DNA of 64,000 nt, taken from NCBI RefSeq assembly GCF_965638725.1, contig NC_134949.1, forward strand, positions 55,332,151-55,396,150, written 5' to 3'. The notes under the pieces were generated by a model. It made no database searches and was not told where the DNA came from. It was given only the letters and a program-made list of their open reading frames with translations. The translations under genes were made by a program, and so were the position numbers. Shown here piece after piece: positions 28,101 through 43,720 of the stretch; position 1 is the first letter of the stretch; each line of letters opens with the position of its first letter. Source of the DNA: Aptenodytes patagonicus (lineage: Eukaryota > Chordata > Aves > Sphenisciformes > Spheniscidae).

Positions 28101-30583
28101 GAGTGAGGGAATTTGGGTAGAAAGGGACAATCATTCCCTGCTCCTCGCTCTTCCCATTTCTGTGGCTGACACTCATCACTGTGTGGCCACAGGCATGAAA
28201 GGGAACAGCACAGGCCATACCACTGCAAGGGGGTGTCTCTGTATGCCCACACCTGGACACTTATTAATGCTAGATCTCTCCTCTGCCTTGAGGTGGTGGT
28301 GATAGATGGCAAATCCGGCCACCCTGTTTGGAACCAGGAACTCCCGTGGCAGAAGCAACAACTTGATGCACTGTCAGTCATGACTTTGGACAAGAAGTCT
28401 GTTTTTCTCTTCTGGGCTGATGCACAGCCTGTGTTACGAAGTTTGGTGAGCAAGCATCCTTTCTTCACTTTGAGGTTTCTCTGTGAGGCACATGCAGTCT
28501 CTGTCTATTATTCCTAATGTAATTGAACTTTAAACCTGCATATAAGAAGGCTGTCAGGGACATCTTTTCCTCTTGCTTTGACACTCTGACCTCTCTGAGC
28601 CTGAACACAGGAGTTTGTGTGTGCAAATTCTTCACCAGAAAGCTTTATTGACAGAAAATTTGCATCCACAAGACCAAAACTTTCTGCGTGAATTTCATTT
28701 TTTTCTGCAACACTGAGATATTTTTACTGCAGATTTGTTCCCAGCCCCGAAGTGCTTCTTCTCTGCATGAAGACACACAAGTGAGCATGGAGACTCAAAC
28801 TTCCAGACTGTAGCCTCACCCATCAAGCTGGCTTTGACAGAGCCAGATCTCAACCTGACCAAACAGAAGTTGTGGAGCAAATTCTGTTTTAGAAAAAAAA
28901 CTTTGCAGGATTTCATTTCTGTAAAACCATAGAGTTTTTGATTCTCTGATCCACGTAAAGACAGTGCAGTGTCAGAAAACTTCTTTATTTCTTTGGCAAA
29001 GCTAGACTCCTCTTTGCTAGCCAGCTGTAATGTTTTTGTCTGTCCTTCATTCCAACAGCAACCTGGTCCCAGACCTGAGCACCCAGGGCTGCACCACCTC
29101 TATCTCCTCCATCCTGTTTTTCCTACAGTCCTTTTGGACCTCACCAATGCAACAGACAAAGTCATTGCTTCAGCAGGTGAGTACAAATGGAGGAGAAACT
29201 GCCTAGGCTAAAAGAAATATGGAGGGAGAGGTAGCTGTGAGAAACAATGGTGTGTAGTTGTGCCTTTAAAGGTAGCACCAGAGGTCCACCACACATAGGC
29301 CAGCAATGGGAAATAAGATTCATCTTCCTCCTGAAGGAAGGTCCTGTCCAACCCCTACTTTGCAAATGAAAGACCCACCAAGTTTCTTGCACGTGTTTAA
29401 GCAAGGAAGGATCCGAGTTTGATTTCCTGCATGTTTTACACCAGAGAAGTTCCCTGGCTTCCCATGGAGCTATTTATGATTTAAGGCGATGCATGAAGAA
29501 TCACTATGAAACTTCTGTCACCTCAGATACACTTCTGCCTTTGTTGGCCATCTTCTGCTCTCTGGATAGCAGCTGTGCTGCTTCTTCCTCTTTCTTTTTG
29601 AAAGGGGGAATCTAAAATATTTAAACGTGTGTTTTCAGGGAAAAGTATATCTGGATTTAACATCTGTACAGGATTGTACAGCCGCTGTTGGATTTCCTTG
29701 CTCTTTCTAAAGCAGTTCAACCAACAGCCAGCCTGTTGAGTGTGGCAGGATGTGGGATATAAGATCTGTTCATCCCAGTACTGAGTCCAGTAGACCAGGA
29801 AGCATAGAAAAGCTGCTACATAGTGATACATCTAATTGGATTTGTATCAAAAACACAGCTCAGTCAAGAACAAATAGACTATCATTTTTAGAGGAGTTTG
29901 TTAGAAACTGGGATTTCTGAGGTCTGTACAGATCATTCTGCAGTGACTGGAGTGAACTGACTTGCCGGTGCTTTAGCAATTTCCCCTTCTATAGAGGTAA
30001 AACAATATCTGCTAGCAGGTGTGGGAAGGAAAGCTCTCTGAAAGTGAACTGCATTATTGAAATAGGTGCATCACTTATGTCAAGCTCAAAAACATCACCT
30101 TGAACCAAACCCTTCCATTTCTGATCTAAATTTCAGTTTATTTCCATGGAAAATTTTAAACTTAAAATCATTTTCCCTGATTAACTAAGGTGCATGCAAT
30201 TATAAAGTCAGACTGAATATACCCTCAGTCCAGTGGATGTTTTGACTGAGTAAAGACTGTAAGATTTCTTTTGGAAGAAACGTAGTCGTTTACTCCTCAC
30301 CAATATTTTCTCTCCCTTTTCTGATGGACCAGTTGGAATTAACGATCTCCAGAAGGATGCATTTCACATCACTGTGACAACAACTGCAACCTCTGAAAAA
30401 CAGCCAGGATTTCTCTCGGTCAGCAAGCTGGGCCTGAAGTGGGCCATGATGAGTCAAGGTCGAATGGTGTGGCTAAAGGACACCACCACTCCCAAAATCA
30501 GCCGTGGAGAAGTGAGGCGATTTCTTGCCCGGCTGAAATTTGTTGACTTTCCTCAGAAGGTGAGATTGTGCAGGAATCCCTAA
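10157..30583 (+). CDS. FAM234B: FAM234B (KIAA1467), 12-exon coding region
   Basis: Coding exons: 10157-10193, 16460-16852, 17815-17913, 20576-20764, 22252-22382, 23066-23213, 23566-23707, 24361-24504, 27980-28061, 28293-28445, 29059-29176, 30333-30583. Joined they give 1,887 nt with no internal stop and 628 residues; I recall human FAM234B as about 622. The N-terminus [20 protein letters not shown] is essentially identical to the human protein. Residues 1-103 are cytoplasmic, rich in Asp/Glu/Ser. Residues 104-126 form one hydrophobic signal-anchor, followed by IPCPPRDLH, indicating a type II membrane protein. The ectodomain has repeated Asp-rich loops (DVNGDGLPD at 154-162, DVDGDGIRD at 265-273) like FG-GAP/beta-propeller blades. 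Its biochemical role is not established; the paralogue is FAM234A (ITFG3). All introns are GT-AG. Identification is very secure; the last few residues are less certain (see exon 12). Confidence 0.96.
10879..10962 (+). repeat. 42-bp tandem duplication
   Basis: Two adjacent 42-bp copies (10879-10920 and 10921-10962), each starting GAGGAGATTAAAAGGGAATG, differ at three positions, all transitions. Both end in CAGAT. The phrase ACCAGATCTT also occurs just upstream at about 10821, suggesting a short direct repeat seeded the duplication. Confidence 0.9.
15951..16012 (+). repeat. 20-bp tandem repeat with internal inverted repeats
   Basis: AGAGACTACAAGTCTCTGAC occurs twice back to back (15951-15970, 15971-15990), then a partial third copy (15999-16012) follows an 8-bp spacer. 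Within each full unit AGAGACT and AGTCTCT are reverse complements around an ACA loop, so each unit is a small hairpin. Confidence 0.9.
16460..16852 (+). CDS. FAM234B: FAM234B coding exon 2 (acidic tail and membrane anchor)
   Basis: Acceptor TTTCCTCAG|GA, donor GAGCAG|GTGAGA. Encodes residues 13-143 plus one base. It starts [20 protein letters not shown], nearly identical to human, carries acidic clusters (DSDESEDD and DPDSDVE), and ends with the single transmembrane segment at residues 104-126. The conserved [13 protein letters not shown] follows the anchor. Alternating acidic and serine residues suggest phosphorylation sites; this is inference. Confidence 0.96.
17815..17913 (+). CDS. FAM234B: FAM234B coding exon 3
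   Basis: Acceptor GTTGCAG|GT, donor ATGG|GTAAGC; 99 nt, phase 1 on both sides. Encodes residues 144-176. It contains [18 protein letters not shown], an Asp-rich FG-GAP-like loop (154-162), and an N-glycosylation sequon NAS at about 172-174, consistent with an extracellular or lumenal position. Confidence 0.95.
18268..18430 (-). mobile_element. MIR-like SINE relic, antisense
   Basis: Read on the plus strand it follows the reverse-complement MIR order: CCATTTTACAG, GCACAGAG, then GGGAAGTGGCTTGACAAG and ATCACAAATGA (compare aagtgacttgcccaaggtcacaca), then GTGGTAGAGTCTCGACTC (compare gtggcagagccgggattc). The colinear match across about 130 bp makes this one of the clearer MIR copies here. Confidence 0.75.
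19078..19121 (+). repeat. 22-bp tandem duplication
   Basis: Two adjacent 22-bp copies (19078-19099 and 19100-19121) of AAGGCCCTCGGTATTTCACA plus GC, differing at a single C/T position. A recent local duplication in intron 3. Confidence 0.9.
20576..20764 (+). CDS. FAM234B: FAM234B coding exon 4
   Basis: Acceptor CTTTTCCAG|GT, donor CCACAG|GTAGAG; 189 nt. Encodes residues 177-239, including [20 protein letters not shown] and [19 protein letters not shown], which align without gaps to the human ectodomain. This is a propeller-type 'L-x-G-x-x-G-x-x-x-W' blade. Confidence 0.95.
20765..22251 (+). other. FAM234B intron 4
   Basis: A 1.5-kb intron. At about 20.97-21.04 kb there is a short antisense MIR-like stretch (AACATTTTAAAGTGTTAATC then CATCCCCATGATATAAAGGA). 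Otherwise nothing is recognised. Confidence 0.75.
22252..22382 (+). CDS. FAM234B: FAM234B coding exon 5
   Basis: Acceptor TTCCCGCAG|GC, donor ACACAG|GTACAG; 131 nt, phase 1 to phase 0. Encodes residues 240-283, beginning [20 protein letters not shown] and containing the second Asp-rich loop DVDGDGIRD (265-273) followed by [10 protein letters not shown]. Confidence 0.95.
23066..23213 (+). CDS. FAM234B: FAM234B coding exon 6
   Basis: Acceptor TCTTTGCAG|CC, donor TTTTG|GTAAGA; 148 nt. Encodes residues 284-332, including [20 protein letters not shown] and [19 protein letters not shown], closely matching human FAM234B. Confidence 0.95.
23566..23707 (+). CDS. FAM234B: FAM234B coding exon 7
   Basis: Acceptor CCTGGCAG|GT, donor TACAG|GTAGGA; 142 nt, ends in phase 2. 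Encodes residues 333-379: [20 protein letters not shown], then [20 protein letters not shown], one of the best conserved stretches in the family. Confidence 0.95.
24361..24504 (+). CDS. FAM234B: FAM234B coding exon 8
   Basis: Acceptor TTTGTCACAG|TG, donor CAGCAG|GTTACA (weaker than average but GT). Encodes residues 380-427, including [20 protein letters not shown]. The NCS sequon within it is conserved with human. Confidence 0.93.
24505..27979 (+). other. FAM234B intron 8
   Basis: A 3.5-kb intron holding the avian-type CR1 fragment near 25.6 kb and otherwise AT-rich unique sequence. A weak MIR-like phrase (GGAAATTAAGTAATTTGCCA) sits at about 25.03 kb. No exon was recognised; exons 8 and 9 join in phase. 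Confidence 0.8.
25601..25775 (-). mobile_element. CR1 LINE 3'-end fragment, antisense (avian type)
   Basis: ATCACAGTATGGTTGAGGTT followed by GGAAGGCACCTCTGGAGATT, CTAGTCCAACC, CTGCTCAAGCAGG and TATCTCCAAGGATGGAGACT is the reverse complement of the CR1 3' end common in bird genomes. It is truncated, as usual for CR1, and inserted antisense to FAM234B. It is the least diverged CR1 copy in the window and the main evidence for avian origin. Confidence 0.92.
27980..28061 (+). CDS. FAM234B: FAM234B coding exon 9
   Basis: Acceptor AATTTGCAG|CC, donor AAAAAG|GTAAAA; 82 nt. Encodes residues 428-455, [20 protein letters not shown] onward, aligning with the human segment SQPTPGYFTDDQTLDFLLQ. Confidence 0.94.
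28293..28445 (+). CDS. FAM234B: FAM234B coding exon 10
   Basis: Acceptor TCTGCCTTGAG|GTGG (short pyrimidine tract), donor AGTTTG|GTGAGC; 153 nt, phase 0 both sides. Encodes residues 456-506: [20 protein letters not shown] and [13 protein letters not shown], another propeller-like blade ('DG-x-SG-x-x-VW'). Confidence 0.93.
29059..29176 (+). CDS. FAM234B: FAM234B coding exon 11
   Basis: Acceptor CATTCCAACAG|CA, donor GCAG|GTGAGT; 118 nt. Encodes residues 507-545, including [20 protein letters not shown], near-identical to human [19 protein letters not shown], and the sequon NAT. Confidence 0.94.
29177..30332 (+). other. FAM234B intron 11
   Basis: A 1.2-kb intron of mostly unique sequence. A 102-codon ATG-started frame on the opposite strand (29523-29831) begins with a hydrophobic, Tyr-rich stretch but has no recognised homology and is not called as a gene. 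Confidence 0.75.
30333..30583 (+). CDS. FAM234B: FAM234B terminal coding exon 12
   Basis: Acceptor GATGGACCAG|TT. Encodes residues 546-628: [20 protein letters not shown], then [19 protein letters not shown] and [14 protein letters not shown], followed by [11 protein letters not shown] and TAA. I recall the human protein ending FVEAPYEI, so this one runs about six residues longer after FVD. A good donor-like site (CAGAAG|GTGAGA) lies at 30559/30560, so the exon may be spliced there instead, which would change the last residues. Everything before that is secure. Confidence 0.88.
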
Positions 30584-31265
30584 TGAAATCCAGGCCTTTG
30601 AAAACATCTGATCTCTTCCCTACAGACAGAGTTAGGTGCTCTTTGGGATGCAAAGAGACTGGTGGGATGCAGAGAGACTGTTTACAGGATGACTGGCTGC
30701 CCCTTTGGGCATAAGCTGGCCAGATTGTGAGGCCCAGCTGTACTTTGGCAGTTGGACAAGGAGGGGGATCTTAGAAAGAACCAGGTATGATGATCATAAG
30801 GGACTGGCAAACTCACAGAGGGAGCGGAGAGGTGGGACAGAGATCACTTGTTTTGACATGGGCAAACAAGGGTCCTCCATGTAGTGGTGCCCAGGTTCAG
30901 TTGCTGACCTGTGAATTACCACTTTTCTCTACCAGACTGGATGATAATAGGTTTTGGCTTTAGTTTTTGTTTGCCTTTCCTTCTCCAGCTCTAGCGTGGT
31001 GGTTCCTCAGATTTTGGTTGGACCTGTGGCCTGTATGGGGAATACGGGCAGCTGCTCTGTGGATCTTCAGGAAAACTGCTGTGTAGAGGGAATGGGGGCT
31101 AAAAGCACTTCCCCTTTCTTCAGCTCTCTGGGGAATGCTGCTGGAGGCAGGTTTGTCCTAGGCAGACCTGTCCTGTACCAGAGCAACCTTGTTCAGCATC
31201 TCCCCCTCCATATGCTGTTCTTGCATGCTTCCTTTCAGGTAACATGGAAATGTGAATTTAGAATT

Positions 31266-31328
31266 TATATATATGTATATATATATATATATATATAAAA
31301 AAACCCAAGTTTTTTTATATATATATAT
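31266..31328 (+). repeat. TA microsatellite forming a perfect 20-bp hairpin
   Basis: A (TA)n run leads into a perfect inverted repeat: left arm 31285-31304 (TA repeat, seven A, C), loop CCAA 31305-31308, right arm 31309-31328 (G, seven T, AT repeat). In RNA this would be a 20-bp stem with a 4-nt loop inside the predicted FAM234B 3' UTR. TA repeats also tend to form cruciforms and vary in length. Confidence 0.9.
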
Positions 31329-31408
31329 GTATCAATTTATACAGTATATGTATATTTTTTGTATGTTTAATTTATGAACGACATTTAGGACACTCCTTTT
31401 TATGTCCA

Positions 31409-31495
31409 AACAGTATTCCCAGGCAGTCAAACAAGCTCTAGGCCTAGAGTGGGCCATGATGACTCAAGGCAAATGGTGTGGCTAAAGGACACCAC
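31409..31495 (+). pseudogene. Decayed partial duplicate of FAM234B exon 12
   Basis: The stretch GAGTGGGCCATGATGACTCA ... AATGGTGTGGCTAAAGGACA ... CCACC nearly repeats exon 12 positions 30418-30488. The match is strong from about 31425 to 31495 and uncertain back to 31409. The copy has an in-frame 3-base insertion near its start and a 1-base deletion (GGTCGAATGG versus GGCAAATGG) that shifts the frame into a TAA. It therefore cannot encode the same segment. Flanking bases downstream show no homology to the exon. It lies about 1 kb downstream, same strand, in the predicted 3' UTR. Confidence 0.85.
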
Positions 31496-32663
31496 CTGCT
31501 TTAATCTTTGTATTTTTGGAGCGAAGCCTCTGTCTGGCTCCTGCAGGGCTAGTGTTGTCCACAAGCTTTCGTGTGCTCTCAGCCCTTTTCTCCATTCTGT
31601 CACCAAACTCACAAACAAACTAGCTCTCTGGCTGAATTACCTGTTCTAGAGAAAGATGGTCCCCACAGCTTTTGCCAGTTCTTGCACTTGTATATTTCTT
31701 TTCCCAATCCCAAGTTCAAGACAGGCTCATGTGGGTGATGTAGAAGTGAAAGGTTCACATCTTATTTCTATCTCCTCTTCATCCATCCCTAAGCTTTTTA
31801 TGAACCCAAAGTGTCACTGTAACATCACACTGCAGTCCAATGTGCTGAGCCCCCCTTTGCAATGTACCACAGCCCTTTTAGGGTAGATTCGCAGCAGATC
31901 CCCGCTGGCACTGTAAAGATCACACTAGATCCAGTCACAGCAAAGCTGATTCTCACACCACTGCTTCAGGGTTTAGAGGCTCAGACAGAGGCAGAACTGG
32001 AAAGCTTTTCTGTGCATTTTACCCCTATTCTGAGCTCAACTTTACCATTCCCTTGCCAGCCCAGCCCTGTGTGCAGTTCCAGGAGGAATGGACTACCCCC
32101 AGGGCACGTTTGCTCTCAGTATGTTTAGTGCTTTGAACTATGCCTCTGAGTGTGCCATCGGTCTCCTGTGTTGTAGTTGCAGAGCATCTACATGACTTTT
32201 CTTGTAATAGAAATGACCATATATAAACCAACCACTTTGGTGCCCCAGCAGCTCCCCACAGTGCAGGGCAACAACATAGGAACTGTTTTCCCAGTATGCC
32301 TTTCTAGGTCTGACCTTTGACATTAGACAAAGCCAGGCTAAGATGAGGATTGCAAAGGACTCTTCTGTCCTCCTGCTGGCACGTGCCCTTCCGGCCTCCC
32401 CGCACTTCCCTGTGAGTGGTGAGGTGATGGCAGGACTTTGACCCTCCCTCCAGATGGGCACATCTACCATGGATTTGCTCTCCTGGGCTCTTGACACCTC
32501 TCCTTGCTATATCACCCTCTTTCTCCTCCTTCCCTGCATCTCTGTATAAAGTTTCCAGGATAGCCCTTCAGGATTAGCTGCAAGCCCCAAGGCTGGTCCT
32601 TGGGCCCTGCTCTCTTAATGTCAGAGCCTGTGAACAGTTTGTATATGTTTAATGGTATTTTTG

Positions 32664-32683
32664 TGTAAATAGCTTTGTATATA
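32664..32683 (+). promoter_or_regulatory. Two Pumilio-type 3' UTR motifs
   Basis: TGTAAATA (32664-32671) and TGTATATA (32676-32683) both fit the Pumilio consensus UGUANAUA and lie 4 bases apart, about 400 bases before the predicted mRNA end. Function is inferred from the motif only. Confidence 0.5.
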
Positions 32684-33011
32684 TTAGCACAACTGTAGCA
32701 ACGGCTCTAGGCCTGGCATTTTCCTCCAGACAGGGGTTAGTGTTTATAATATATAGTCAGTTAATACAGCTGCATAATAGGGACTGAAAGTGTGAGGACC
32801 AGTAACATAAGAGGATTAAACGCTCCAGTGTTTAATCAGGCCCTTCCCTCCTGTCTAGCCACCACCTTGCTGGGAAAGGTGAAACAGCTGTTACCTGAAG
32901 TAGTTATTCTCCTGAGGTTCTTCCTGAGAGAACTGATATTCAAGTGCAGTGATGTTAGCTCCTCCATAATGTGAATTCACCCTGCTCGCACACACACACA
33001 TCCCCACTGTG

Positions 33012-33080
33012 AATAAAGAGTCTGTCTGTATATTGTTGGGAAACTGTATTTGAACTGTGAACTGCAATGGAACAAATAAA
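33012..33080 (+). terminator. Paired AATAAA poly(A) signals of FAM234B
   Basis: AATAAA at 33012-33017 and again at 33075-33080, the second followed by a GU-rich element (GTGTGTCATGTG) about 18 bases on, the usual arrangement around a cleavage site. Cleavage is predicted near 33.09 kb. A further AATAAA at 33451-33456 could be used as a more distal site. Confidence 0.7.
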
Positions 33081-33926
33081 TACTGTGTACAGCATAAGTG
33101 TGTCATGTGAACCAGTGTTTCACCTTCGAGAGATTATGAGTTTGCTTGATTGGAGGATTGTTTGTGATATTTTTACAATGGGGAAAGGGGGACAGATGAA
33201 GAGAAACAAAGAAGCGAAAGCCCAGCCAAGGATTCTTAAAGGTTGTGGAGAAGCACAGTAGAAAGACACAAACAGGAAAGTACCTCAGAATGGGAGATTT
33301 TGGGGGAAAAAGCAAGAAGGAAGCATGTGGGAGTCATTACGGATAGGAAAGAGGAGGAGAGAGATGTCTGAAAGCAACCCCCCATTCCTATTGCAGCAGC
33401 ACTTTTAGTCTGGGGGCAAGGAAAAGAGGAGTTTGGGCCTGGAAATGAGGAATAAACAGGGTGTTCGGAGAGGATTACAGCCAATCAATATGAGCACTGA
33501 TGCCCTTCACCGTAGCACTGAACCAGGGGGGTTGCTGAAAGGTCAATGTGACACCACCTAAAGAGGCCCAGCACTGCAATTTGCCAGCTGGATGGTGCAG
33601 ACTATCTACTCCTGGGTACAATACTGCTGGGATTAGAACATCTGCCTCAACTCTGAAAGTGGTTGGAGACAGCTGGCTCCAACAACACGTCCTTCCAGTT
33701 TCACCCTTCCCAGCTGAGGATACCCGTCAAACTGTGATCGGGGAGGACCCACCCTGCTACTGTTGGCACTGCTGTTGCCCTGGCCCAGTGCCCGCCTTCT
33801 CTTCTCACTCCCCGAATGGTAGAGGAAGGAAGAGCTCCCCAAGAACTTGCTAACAGTGGTGCTAGTGTTTGGTTCAGAGCTCTTGTGCCTCCCGAACCCC
33901 ACTGCTCTGTCCCTGCACACTCATCC

Positions 33927-41416
<7,490 letters not shown>

Positions 41417-43585
41417 CTACAACACACAAATGGGAGGGACTGTCACACCAGCCACGTGTCCCACCTAGCCTTATGAATCCCAGCTCTTCCCAGCGCTCGC
41501 TTGTGGGGAGGGGATATGAGCACTCTGCCCTCCTCACAACATCCCAACAGCTCACCCAGCATGGAAGAACCATTTCCTGAAAGCCAGGGCAGTGGAGCAA
41601 TAGGTCAGCTTCAACCATTTCAAAGTACACTGAATATCTGTACTGGGAAAGAGAGGGTGACCCGGTAGACATAGCAGGGCTGAGTGCGTCGAGGTGTGTG
41701 AGCACGTGAGCAAAGTGAGAGGGACATCATATTCACTACATCTCAGAGATGGTAGGGAAGAACTGTTAACCAACTTCCCCAAATACCATGAGTTGCCTTT
41801 AGATGGGCCATGATGAATGCTCTGTCCAACTAAATGAGAATTCTTGCTGCCAAGTGTCCCAAAACACTTTTTCAAGCAGTTCATTTCTGTACCTAGGCAG
41901 GTAAGGAGTGTATTGATTTCACAGTGCGGAAAGGCAGGAAAATGTTCCCGGATCACTGAAGGTCACACATTAAAGCAGCGACCTGCTCAGGAGGGACACC
42001 CAGCTATCCAGACCTGGCAGCCCCAGAGCAGCACCCCCTACCTGAGCAAGCACTGCTCTGCACATCAGAAATTTGGTAGGGTGGTGGGATGACAGTGTCT
42101 CTGCTCTCACACAAAGTGCCAAAGGGTTTCTTTTTAAGAGTGAACATTGCCACAAACACTCTTTTGGGTTTTATCTCATCAGAAAAAGTAATTCTGAAAG
42201 CAGTTTGTGTACCAGGGTACTGTGGTCTTTCTCACTTAGAGGGAAGCTTAGGATTTTACGGTTCCTGCAAAACCCTGCACTGACTTCTGAGAACCCCAAA
42301 TTATCACTCCATGGATTGATTAGATGTCATCTACCCACACATCAACTTTCATGTAATCAACGCATGCCTCTTCCCACATGGCACTCCCTATGTTTGGCAC
42401 AACTTAGTCCAGATACTCCCACCCTTTCCTATTTATGACTCTCAAAATCTATTTGCCCATGAATAGATTCAGTTTGTACAGACATTGCCTGCTGTCGGTC
42501 CTCTTCACGTAACTTCGGTTGACTCACCCAACGTTGAACGTGTGAGAAAGGCCCAGCATACTGTGGACACTACTATAAATAAATGATACGAGACTGAGCT
42601 TTGCATTGTTTGTGACTGCACCACAACTAAAAGTGGTGCAGTTAGAAGCATTTGTTCTGCTAACCAGCAAGCTTGGAAATGTGGTCAATAAAGATGGTGC
42701 TGAAGCTCCTCTTGGAAAGCAGGACTTCATTAGCATCTCATCACACTGAGAAAAAAGTACCTGACCCAGAACATCCTCATCGAAGGCAAGAAAATACCCA
42801 GCTTCTGAAAAATACCTGTATTGTTTTATGCTCTGGCTTCTTTTGTCTCTTCACCAGAGCATTTCTTCCTTTCAGCAATGGAGATGCTGCACCCTGGAGA
42901 TGGTAAGATCTTAGTGATGCCATAACTAATGATTTCCATGATCTGAAGGCATGTTGGATATCACCATTTTCACAGAGCAGATACCTACGAGGAACAGTTA
43001 ATTATGTGAAAGTTTCTGGCTAAGGTTGGTGGCAAATTCCTCACTGAAAGTTTTTTCAGTGGAAAATTTGGCTTCTGACCGAAAAGGAAATTATAGATAA
43101 AATTACTCTCCTCAAAAACATGATTTTTCATCTGAAAATAGAAACTTTCAGCACACAAAGTTTTTCAGTTTTTCATGAATCCTTGATTATAAGATTTTCT
43201 GTCACCAGGTTTTGGTTTGCTCATGCTTTTATTTAAAAAAAAAAAAAAAATTCCACTCATAATATTGACAAAAATCATTTTTCTAATTTAAATCTTCAAC
43301 AGTGGGAAAAATATTCTCTCCAGTTGATTTGTGATAGTAGTTGAAAGACCATATAATTTCAGAACAAGTGATAAGGAAAACGGCAAAAAAAAATAAGAAA
43401 CAAATGAGTCAGAAGAAGGAACTGGATCAAGGATGCAGAGGACATAGGGAATGAGAAGCCTATCTGAACTACTCCTTCATGAGAACATTGTCAGAAAAGT
43501 TTTCCTCCATAGAAGCCAAGCACTTACTGACAATAACTGACCAAGGTATCTAGACAGCCCCAAAAGGAAAGAGAGTTGAATTTAC

Positions 43586-43720
43586 CTTGGCAGCAAGTCC
43601 TCGAAGTCCTGTTAATTTGGAGGAGCAATACAGAAATGGGACTCAGGCTTTGCTGTTTTGCTCATCTCTAGATCCTCCAAGAAACCCAATTGCTTGAAAA
43701 TCCCTTTCTCTTTTGTCTCC
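43586..43720 (-). other. Candidate 5' untranslated exon of GSG1
   Basis: On the minus strand, GACTTGCTGCCAAG|GTAAAT is a good donor whose last six bases, GCCAAG, would precede ATGGAG after splicing, just as in the human MAK-MEL junction (ATGGCCAAG|ATGGAG, inferred from the protein). Here the human-type ATG reads GCT and the frame upstream hits TGA without an ATG, so translation would start at 41416. The donor end at 43586 is the specific claim; the upstream end is a guess. Confidence 0.4.

Larger units (their letters stand above)
30584..33095 (+). other. FAM234B 3' UTR (predicted)
   Basis: About 2.5 kb between the stop codon and a pair of poly(A) signals, with no other gene on this strand. 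It includes the TA-repeat hairpin at 31.3 kb, a decayed partial copy of exon 12 at 31.4 kb, and two Pumilio-type motifs at 32.66 kb. The long open frames within it lack homology. The end is inferred from the hexamers and the GU-rich GTGTGTCATGTG just after them. Confidence 0.65.
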
